64,000 bases of DNA from Taeniopygia guttata (lineage: Eukaryota > Chordata > Aves > Passeriformes > Estrildidae): NCBI RefSeq assembly GCF_048771995.1, contig NC_133050.1:5530501-5594500 (forward strand), written 5' to 3'. A model generated the notes under the pieces. That model had not been told where the DNA came from. It made no database searches and saw only the letters and a list, made by a program, of their open reading frames with translations. Every line of letters begins with the position of its first letter. Within the stretch, counting starts at the first letter, position 1. Positions 54,965 to 64,000 of the stretch are shown in pieces. The position numbers were made by a program, and so were the translations under genes.

Positions 54965-55605
54965 ACCTCCCTGATGTCACCTGTGTGGCTCCAGGGACAC
55001 CTGGACCCCCCTGATGTCACCTGTGTGGCTTCAGGGATGCCTGGACCTCCCTGATGTCACCTGTGTGGCTTCAGGGACGTCTGGACCCCCCGATGTCACC
55101 TGTGTGGCTTCAGGGACACCTGGACCCCCTGATGTCACCTGTGTGGCTTCAGGGACGCCTGGACTCCCCTGATGTCACCTGTGTGGCTTCAGGGACACCT
55201 GGACCCCCGTGATGTCACCTGTGTGGCTTTAGGGACGCCCGGACCCCCCTGATGTCACCTGTGTGGCTTTAGGGACACCTGGACCCCCCTGATGTCACCT
55301 GTGTGGCTTCAGGGACACCTGGACCCCCCTGATGTCACCTGTGTGGCTTCAGGGACACCTGGACCCCCCTGATGTCACCTGCGTGGCTTCAGGGACACCT
55401 GGACCCCCCTGATGTCACCTGCGTAGCTTCAGGGACACCTGGACCCCCCTGATGTCACCTGTGTGGCTTTAGGGACACCTGGTCCCCTATGATGTCACCT
55501 GTGTGGCTTCAGGGACAGCTGGACACCCCTGATGTCACCTGTGTGGCTTCAGGGACACCTGGACCCCCCTGATGTCACCTATGTGGCTTCAGGGACACCC
55601 GGCCC
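54965..55605. repeat. 40-base minisatellite carrying an E-box per unit, upstream of MEF2D
   Basis: Sixteen units of exactly 40 bases: GATGTCACCTGTGTGGCTTC then AGGGACACCTGGACCCCCCT, with few changes. Each unit holds CACCTG (E-box, also the ZEB/SNAIL core), mostly twice. Confidence 0.95.
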
Positions 55606-55639
55606 CCGCTGACCCGCTGTCCTGAGCCCAACCCCTCAC

Positions 55640-56367
55640 GGAAGCTGAGGCAGAACCCACCACGGCCGGGCCGGACCCTCCAGCCCAGGCTGGGGAACCC
55701 GAGCGGGGCCGGGCCAGCCGCTGAGGGTGGCGGAGGGCAGCTCCGGGCCCAGCAGTCCCCGCCGCCGGCCACCACTGCCCCTGCCCGGCTCAGCGCACCG
55801 CCGGGCCCGGCTCGGCCCCGGCGCGGCCCCGCTAGGCCCCGGTTCCCCCAGGCTCAGCCCCTCGGCCCCGGTCCCACACCGGCCCGGCCCCGCTAGGCCC
55901 CGGTTCCCCCAGGCTCAGCCCCCAGGCCCCGGTCCCACCCCGGGCCCCGGCCCCGCTCGCTCCCCCCCGCCGCGGCCATTGGCCGCCCGCGCCGCCGCCG
56001 CCGCCCCTGACGCTGGGCCGGGCCCGGCCATGGTCGCTCCCCGCCGGCTCCGCCGCAGCCCCGGCAGCGGCCGGTCCGCGCCCCGCTCAGGTGGGTCCCT
56101 CCCGCTCTCGCGCTTCTTCCCCGTCGGTTGTTTTTTTTTTTTTCCTCTCCTTCTAATTGTTATTTGTAATTATTTTTGATTTCTTTTAACGTTTCGCGAT
56201 TCTAGCGCTTACTTCCGAGAACGACACCCTTCCCCCCCCCCCCACTTCTCCTTCCCCGGGAGGCCTCGGCGGGGCCCGGCGGTGTTGGGGGTGCGGGGAG
56301 CGCGGGGACCCCCCCGACCCCCGCGCCGCACGGAGCCGCCCCGAGGCGCGGGGATGGGCGGGGGCGG

Positions 56368-56398
<31 letters not shown>

Positions 56399-57200
56399 AC
56401 ATCCTTCCCCCGCGCCCCCCTCCTCCCTCCTCCCCCTTCGGCTTCAAAACAAACCGTCACCAAAATGGTGCAGAGGTGAAGGAGGGAGCGGGAGGAAGGG
56501 GAAGAGGTGGCGGCTCGGCCCGGGCGCTGCGGGGACAGGTGAGGGCGGCACGGGACGCGCAGAGACGCGGGACACCGGCGGTGCGGGACGCGGCGGGATG
56601 CGGGTGCCGGGTGCGGCACACGGGGATGGTCCCGCGGGGTGCTGCCGGTGGGGTGGGGGCAGCACTGGGGGTGCCCACCCCGCTCCGGGGCGGTGGGCAG
56701 TGTCCCCGTGGGACCCCCGTGGGGACAGACCGTGAGCCCACCCGCGACACTGCGTCCACCCCGGAACGGGACCCGCTGCGGCCTGGCGGGACGCGGGGAG
56801 AAGCGGGGCCCGCTGGATTTCGGGGGTGCCCTCCTTGGTATGACATGGGGACTGTTGGGGACCCGCCGGCGAGGCTCCGGGTGCCGGTGGGGGCTGCGGT
56901 TTGATTGGCAAGAGCAGATTTTGGGAGAGCCGGCGGTAAATGAGTGCTGGAGCGCCCATGGCTTGGCCGTGCGCCGGCTCCGGAGCCGACAGCTGGGATT
57001 GTTTGTCCGGGGGGGCTCAGCGCCTCGCTCCATCCGGCAGAGCCGGAGCAGGGTGTCCTGGTGGGGCCGGACCGCGTCCCCGGGGTGCCGAGCGCTGCCT
57101 CGGCCGGAGGGACCGGCGATGCTGAGCGGGGATGCGGTGACAGGGCGTCCGGCATCTGCGGCTCTTCGGCATCTGTGACGCCCGCTCGACCGCGGCTTAT
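55640..57200 (+). promoter_or_regulatory. MEF2D: CpG island, probable MEF2D promoter and 5' non-coding exon(s)
   Basis: Dense CpG sequence with GCCCCG-type tandem words (55790-55970), an inverted CCAAT box (ATTGGC at 55979-55984), a CGG triplet run (about 56369-56392) and GC boxes. Two good splice donors follow: CGCTCAG|GTGGGT (exon end 56090) and GGGGACAG|GTGAGG (exon end 56538), either of which could end a 5' exon. The assignment to MEF2D rests on gene order next to IQGAP3; the MADS-box coding exon is beyond 64000, as expected from the long first intron. An ATG at 56029 opens a short Arg/Pro-rich frame that is probably untranslated. Confidence 0.6.
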
Positions 57201-60200
57201 CCCTTGCCTGCAGCTCCCGAGCCGCTTTGGCTTTGTCGTTGGTTTTATTATTTTATTTATTTTCCTTTTCCCCCCCGACGCACAAGAGCTGCACACGGTC
57301 AGTTGTGCCACACACGCAGCTCTTACCCCTGCACCCGTGGAGCCCCATGGTACCCCCAGCTCTGCACGGCCACCAGCTGGGCTGTCCCCTCCTCCTAATC
57401 CTCCACAAGTGTCGGAGCTGCCACGCGGTTTTGGCTAGTGACTCCCCCTTGCTGTGGCCAGGGGTCTGGGCAGGGACAGGGACACCTGTGCTGCTGCAAA
57501 TTCCCCCGGCACTTCAGCTCAGCGCCTCTGAGCCCCCACCCGGGGACGGCCCGATCCTGTCCCTCCAGAGCCCCTTCTCCTGCAGTGCGTGGCCGTGTAT
57601 GGATTTTTGGGCTGGCGCGGCTTCTCCGAGGTGGATGTTCTCAAACCACTGTCCCAGGACAGCCAGTCTGGAATCTTGCTGCTGAGGAAGAAGGGGCTGT
57701 GCTGGCCTCAGTGACACAGGGACGCTCACCAGGCCAGGGGTGCAGATTTTGGCTGTAGGTAAGGGTTTATTCTCGTTATGTTCTTTCCTTCCCTGAGCTG
57801 ATTTGGTGCTGGTGGCCCTGGTATGGGAGCACTGAGCTGCCTCTGTCTCTTTGGAGCTCCAAAGCAAGCTGCTCTGCCTGCCCTCAGGATCACCGCCATG
57901 GGCTCCTGAAGGTCACAGACCTGTGGATGGGCCTCATGGATTCTCCTTTGCACTCCCACCACCTTGCCCTTCAGCCCCTGCAGTTGTCGCGGCTTTGCCG
58001 AGCTGAGGCATCTGCACTTGTGCCGGCTCCGAGCAGGTGGCCGATGTCCCCACGGTGGCGGTGGGGGCCACTGCTCCCGTTTCGGGTTTCGCCGGTGCCT
58101 CTGCCACAGCAGGGATTTATTTGACGTGCTGGTGTTGAAGGGGCATCAGCTCCTGTGTCAGGTGGCTCAGGGCTTCCGCTCCTGCCCAGGCTCTCCCCCA
58201 GCACAAACCAGCGCGGGGGCTCCCCATGCTGAGTGGTCACGTCCCTGTGTGTGCTCAGTCCTGCTGGGGGGCTCTTGGGACCTTGAGAAGTGCTGGCTTT
58301 GTCAATAGGTGACCTTGGGCACGTCCCGTTGCTTCCCCACGCTTTGGTGGTGTTCTCGGAATGGGGGAGGTGGTTAATGTGTTTAATTCCCCCCTCCTCA
58401 CTGGTATGGGGCTCCTGGCTCCTCTTGGGAAGTGCAGCTGCGGAGCTGGAAAGGGCTGTTGCTATTTTGTGCTGTCCCCGAGCGGGCAGGGCGGAGGCAT
58501 GGACGGTGCTGGAGTCACCCAGGGTGGATTTTTCCCAGGCTGCCAAGTGAAACAAGTGGGGTCTGAGTCTCATTTAATGCTGCAGCCCTTTACTGTGACT
58601 CTGGCAACATAAAGGAGCCTAAATATGGTCATAAACTGCATCCACTTCAAGGTCCCTTCGTGCTGCCAGGGCAGCCTCACGGCGGCTTTGTGAGAGGGAG
58701 AACAAAGCCGAAAGTGTCGGACTAAAAGTACGGGAGCGGGACCCAGCTGCCACGGTGCTGGCACATGCTGGGAGCTGGTGGTGGCACTGCCCGGCAGGGA
58801 GGTGTCAGTGCTGGTGCAGGCCTGGCTCACAAAGGCAGGATGGATGTGAGGGTGGGAGGAGATGCTGCTTGGCACATCCTGAAGGAACAGGAGGGCTTCA
58901 GCTAGGTGTGGAGGGCTCAGCTACAAGCTATGCGTCTAACACCCTGGGCGAGTAATTTGAACCTAAAAAAGTCTGTGGTGAGGGGCTGAAATTGCTTTTC
59001 CCTCTGTTTTGCCAAGCCAGAGTGCTTGCCAGGGTCAGGTTGGCATCGCCTGGAGCGTGCTGGGAGGAACCCGCCATGGGATGCTGCGTGGCATCTCTCC
59101 TGTGTGACGGATTGCAGGGACGTGGCCTTTTTGGGAGTGAAGGGGAAAGAGGGAGCGGGCTGTGGGTTGCTGGCATTGATTCCGCTGCCCCGGACCACCA
59201 CTGCCCCACTGGGTGCCCCTGGCAGTGGTGCTGAGATGCCACGGGGAGCTGTGATGGTGTGAGCGGCCCTGGAAGGTGGTGCCTGAGGCTCGGGAAGTGA
59301 GCAGGCAGCATCCCATTAAATCCTGTTAATAGCCGGGAGTGCACATGGAGGTGACCCAAGCCACGGTGAGCTGCGATGGGGCTGCCGTGTGGATGCTGTG
59401 CTGGACTTCCCCATCTGCAACCAGAGCTAAAAATATCCCCCTGCCTCAGCCCGCCGCCGTCCCATCTGTTCGGAGGGTGAACTCCTCGGGCCAGGGGCTC
59501 TTTCTTATTTTTATCACTAGTTTGGCAGTTCCTGGAGGCTGAGCTGTCCCGGGTTCAGAGGTGACTCTATTGTAGATGACAGTCCTGCTCCCGGGAAGGT
59601 TTGGCTCTGCTGCTGAGAGCAAGTGAAGAGGAGGAAGGGGACGAGGAGGAAGGATGGGGAAGCATAGAAATGTGTGGCTGTGTTAGTGCCATGGGGTGAG
59701 CACTGGGTGCCCTTGGCTGTGCTTGCCCTCTCGTCGTGCCAGCAGGACTGTGGGGTGCATCACCCCCTCACCTCCCTCCAACACTGGGACTTCACCACTT
59801 GATGTGACTCTCAGGGGTTTGCTTTTATTTTTTCCTTTCCTTTTTCCCTCTAATTAGATAAGCTTTCAATAAAAAGCTGAGATTTGTTAATCACTTTGTT
59901 TGATCAGAGCTCAGGCAGTGCTGAAGACCTCTAGGTTTTTCCCTCTGCCTGTGTGAGCAGCAGTTTGCTTTTGCTTTCAAGATGGATCTCGCCGTCTGCC
60001 TGCCAGCAGCTCTGCCTCCCCGGATCTGTCGGTTTGCATCTTGCACTCCACTTTGCTTTGCTTGTGGTTCTTCTTTAATTTTTCCTTTCCCCTCACTCTT
60101 GGTGTCTCCCTGCTGTAGCTTCCCACTGCTTGCAAAACAGATAAGAGCCTGCATCCTTTAAAAAAATCCTAAAAAAAGTGCCCATGTGGAGAGCAAAGGT

Positions 60201-63200
60201 TTGATAAATACTCCAATTTAGAGTGATTTGTTTTGGGGGGGTGGGGTCTAGGTTTGCTTTCTCTTAAATGGGGGCACAAAAGGTGGGAGACTTGGGCCTC
60301 TGAGCTGCATGGGAACAGTTTTTTGGGGAAACTTGGCCTGTTTTTGTGTGGGTCACGACAAGGCTGGAGGGACACAGCAGCTGCTCCATGATTCCCAGGC
60401 TATAGGTGAGCATCTTCCCCTATATAAGAGGGAACAATGAGATGAGGTGTGTGCAACGGTGATGGGTCCTTGCTGCCACCATCCCTGTCACCCGGCGGGC
60501 TCCGGTCGTGGCGAGATGTGCTGGTTGTGGTGGACTGCTGGAATGCTGGAACAGCTGCTGGGGGCTGTTCTCAGTGCTGGGTGCTGCCATGCTGCCCAGT
60601 GGGACTTTAAATAGCCCGGTGTCCTGGTGCCTGCCCGGTGTCCCGGTGCCGGCCCGGTGTCCCGGTGCGCGTGGTGAGCACGAGCTGGAAGGGCAGGGTG
60701 GTGCCTGTGCTGGGATATGTCAGGCTCCAGCCACCACCCAGGAGCCACCGTGGTGTCCCATGCCGAGGCAGCCGGACTGGACCGTGCCAGGCTGAGCAGG
60801 ACACGTAGGATTTCCCAGATTGCAATCAGCCCTCGCTTTTCCCGGAGGCAGCGCATGGCCCTGCTCGTGGTGCCCGTGGAGGGGGTCAGCAGCACCCCTG
60901 GTCCGAGTCTCCTCGCTGTGAGTGCCCAGCATGAGCTGGACTGCAGAGGAAGGCAGCTGAGCCCCCCCTGCCATCTGTGCTGGCTGTGCCCCGCCAGCCC
61001 AGTGCTGCTGGCACGATGGCTCAAGGTCAAAGCCGTGCACGGCGGCTTTGGGCTGCTGCTGGCGCGGGGTGGAAGCACTCCCACCTCCTGTCCTGAGTCA
61101 GTGGTGGTTGGGGTTGGAAAGGGGGTAATTAAATGACCTATTTCTGGGCGGGGAGGAAGAGGAGGAGGAGGAATCGTTTCTCTTTCCAGAGCTTCAAACA
61201 GCTTTCTGCAAGTGTCCGGCACAAACCCCAAACCGCTTCCAGGAGGAGGTGGCTGCAGCCCCCCTGGCTGGGGTGCTTGGGGCACGGGTTGGGAGCTGGG
61301 GGCTGTGGGGAGCAGTGACCTCCCACTGCAGCACTGCTGTTGCATCAGCCTTTTTTTTTTTTTTTTGAAGGAAGCAGGAGAAATCCATGGCTCCTAAATT
61401 ATTTTTTTACCTTTTTTTTCCATCCTCAAAAAGTAGTAATGAGATTTGGGAAGTGACACCTGCCTGTGGGGCCAGGTCCTTGACCCAAGCGCAACCCAGG
61501 GCTGCCAAGGGATCATTTTAGGATTTCTAGTGGCATTCCTCCTTCTCCTCTCTCCTTTTTGCCATAGGGGGATTATCAGCACCTACTGTGGGATGGATCC
61601 TGCAGCTCATGGCCCTGAGGGTGCTGGGGCTGTGGGCCTGGGGGTACCTGCTCTGAAGGATGTGGTGGAGCTTCATGTGCAAGATTTTATTGATGGATAT
61701 AAACAGTGGTTATAAATATCCCTGCTTGGAAGTTTTCATCTTCTTTTTTAAATGGAAGTGCCTTTCGGAACAAAGTGACTTTCCACCATCCTTTTCGAGA
61801 GTATCTTTTTTCTCTTCTTATTTTGAAGATGAAATTTTTCTTTTTACTCTTAAATTTTTTCCTTTCCGATTTTTGGAAGACTTCAGGGAAAAATCGCTAG
61901 GCGCCATACCCAGGAACACATCCCATGTCGTGCAGGTGGGGAAAATATGTGGGGTCAGATTCATCTGGTTTAGTTTTCCTTAAAAAGGAAATTGAGAATT
62001 GGAAATGTTCATGGCATCGGTGAGAATTTTCTATCAAAGCAGACAAAATCTGAGGGGCAGGAGTTTGCTTAAACCTGCTGCATCAAGTGTAAAAAAAAAA
62101 AAAGTTAAATAAATTAATTGGATAAAGAACTTCTGTTCAGTAAAAGACTGGCAACATTTCCGTGTTTCTGTCTGGAATTTTTCAGTTGTAAAACCTGAAA
62201 TCCTCCCCCACTCCTAGCAGTAACCTTGAGACATGGTGCCGGAGCAGGAGTTTCCACTGGCAGGGAAGAAAAAAATTACAATAAAGAATGTGGACAAATT
62301 ATTTTGACTGACCAGCCTTTTTTTATTTTGCATGGGCAGTCACCAAGACTCCTGCCCTGCAGCTGCTATGCTCAGTGCTGGGAGCAGGAGATAAACTACT
62401 GTGGTGAGGGGCTGGGGCAGGGAATGGCAGGGATCGGGCTCCAGGCATGGCTGCTCTTGGTCCATGGTGGCATCCACGGGGAAGGACCTTCTGCAAGCTT
62501 GGGATTGCCAAGAAATGCGTGTTTTTCACCCATTTTGGGCATACAGAGGCAGAGAGTGGCTGTGTGTTTGTGTAACTATAGGTGAGGGCTGAGCTGTCGT
62601 GCTTTGTCTGAATATTGTGATTAATGTCCCCATGGAGCTGGTACCTGCAGGCTTTTTTCTGGCATCTAAGCAAGCTGCCAGCCCTGGGAGGAGCAGCCAC
62701 TTTGTCCCAGTGCCAGTGGCTGGGAATGGTGTCCATCCCTGGGGTGCAGTGTTCTGTGGCACCCGTGACACCTCCTCTGGATCAATGGTGGGTGGCAGGT
62801 TGGGGCGGCTGGAGACCCCACAGTTTGTTAAAATCCCAGTGTTGCTGCAGCCTGGCTCTGCCACAAGCAGCCTCCTCCTGCTGGGAATTCCTGCAGGGAG
62901 TTCTGGATTTGGCTCTGTTGGACACGGAGCCTGCCATGCAGCAGTCGGACTGGCTCAGAACTTGCTGGAAGAGCCATGGGGGAAAGGAAGGGGTTTGTGT
63001 GTCACCAAGCGTCTCTGGTGCTGGCACCACTTGGGAGGTCACAGAGGTGAGGAGGTGTCTCTAGGCACAGTTATCACAGACTTGTGGAATGGTACAGGCG
63101 GGAAGGGATCTTAAAAATCATCTCCTTCCAACCCTTGGGTTTATCCATGTTCCCTGGAGACATGTCTCTGCCCCTAGGGAAACCCTGCGGTAGCAGCAAA

Positions 63201-64000
63201 TTTGTTTGAATAACTGGAACAAGGTGTGGAAGGGTTGGGTGAAGGTAGGGCTTACCTGGATGTGGGCTTGGGGCAGTTTTCCACGGAGTATTCCAGTGAG
63301 GAGCAGCACTTGGGATCACATGGACAGTGTGTGCATGCCAGCTCTCCTCTGAGAGCGTGCCCCAGTGTGGGGGCTTCAGGAAAGGCTCGGGGGGCTGGGA
63401 TGCAGCCAAAGTCAGGCCTTATCTCCAGCCTCATCCCTTGGGTGATGCTTTCCCAGAGAGCTCCATGTGCCACCGGACGCCTGGCTTTGCGTGACCGAGG
63501 AGGATTTGACGCCCCATCTCCAGGGTTTTAAGCACGGGGATCAATCACATATCCATCCCCAACCTTCCCTGACTCGGCGTGGCCGTCCTTCCCACGCGCC
63601 GGCAGCGAGCCGCCGGGAAAACTAGCACCTCTCGGCTTGCTGGATCAAAAATATCCCCAGTCCTGCATGGGTGCCGTGCCAAGATGGGGAGCGGAGCCTG
63701 CGCTGCCTCTTAGCAGAAATCTGTCGCCTTGCTCGGCGCTGGGGAGCTGGGAGGGAGGCTGGGATCTGCGGAGTGCTGAGCCCCAGCGCTTTCGAAAATA
63801 GAAGCAGAACAAATGGTTGGAGCAAGATGCTGGTGGTGAAGGCAGCCAAGGCCTCTTCCCGCGGCAGCTGGTGGCTGCTTCTTGCTCCTCCATCAATCCT
63901 CTCCCCAGAGCTGGCATTTCCTTGCGGGGGGGAGAGGTGAACATCTGGCTCTTGGAGCGGCCTGGGACACAGCGATGCTTTATTGGGTTCGGTGTGGCTC
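57201..64000 (+). other. MEF2D: Presumed MEF2D intron 1, no coding exon seen
   Basis: Unique sequence with little repeat content except a CR1 scrap at 63070-63170, which contrasts with the minisatellite-filled intergenic region. AT-rich, possibly conserved patches lie at 59810-60190 and 61690-62170. I searched by eye for the MADS start (MGRKKIQI) and did not find it. Confidence 0.45.
63070..63170 (-). mobile_element. CR1 LINE 3' scrap
   Basis: Short reverse-complement CR1 end: CACAGACTTGTGGAATGGTA, GGCGGGAAGGGATCTTAAAA, ATCATCTCCTTCCAACCC. Confidence 0.7.

Noticed and set aside
56029-56179. ATG in the CpG island as a MEF2D start codon
   Set aside because: The frame does not give the MADS-box start MGRKKIQI; it is more likely 5' non-coding sequence.
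57201-64000. Several 100-280 codon open frames in the presumed MEF2D intron
   Set aside because: GC-rich chance frames on both strands without motif, splice logic or similarity.

Overview
The window is vertebrate nuclear DNA, almost certainly from a bird and probably a songbird. The reasons are compact GT-AG genes, very high GC, many CR1 LINE 3' ends, several solo LTRs of the endogenous-retrovirus families common in passerines, and an extreme density of G/C-rich minisatellites as seen on microchromosomes. The gene order GPATCH4 - NAXE - TTC24 - IQGAP3 - (MEF2D) is that of human 1q22, which in chicken lies on a chr25-type microchromosome (recalled synteny, not tested here).

Layout. 44-1560: last four coding exons of GPATCH4 (+). 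1555-3979: the whole NAXE gene (-), convergent with GPATCH4; the two poly(A) signals lie back to back. About 4175-5391: AT-rich endogenous-retrovirus LTR remnants. 5690-6090: a CR1 fragment partly expanded into a minisatellite. About 6400-9971: TTC24 (-), with five well supported coding exons, an in-frame minisatellite coding a Pro/Thr-rich N-terminus, a solo LTR in one intron, and an unresolved C-terminal end. 10955-12230: a C-rich minisatellite upstream of IQGAP3. 12282-28328: IQGAP3 (+), complete in 38 coding exons (about 1637 codons), with one minisatellite and three solo LTRs in its introns. 28.7-55.6 kb: an intergenic stretch with no recognisable protein gene, filled with tandem arrays, two more solo LTRs, CR1 fragments and a 0.31-kb inverted repeat. 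55.7-57.2 kb: a CpG island, by synteny the MEF2D promoter with non-coding 5' exon(s). 57.2-64 kb: presumed MEF2D first intron; the MADS-box coding exon is not in the window.

The genes do not form one pathway. GPATCH4 is a nucleolar G-patch protein, NAXE repairs damaged NAD(P)H hydrates, TTC24 is a TPR protein of unclear role, IQGAP3 is a scaffold for Rac/Cdc42, calmodulin and actin in dividing cells, and MEF2D is a MADS-box transcription factor. I found no convincing new biological system. The most interesting points are the back-to-back poly(A) signals, a minisatellite in NAXE made of copies of an exon end plus its splice donor, the coding minisatellite in TTC24, six solo LTRs with target-site duplications (TSDs), a CDE/CHR-like element at IQGAP3, and a 16-copy E-box array just upstream of the MEF2D island. 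Exon borders come from reading splice sites and from remembered human proteins, without alignment software.
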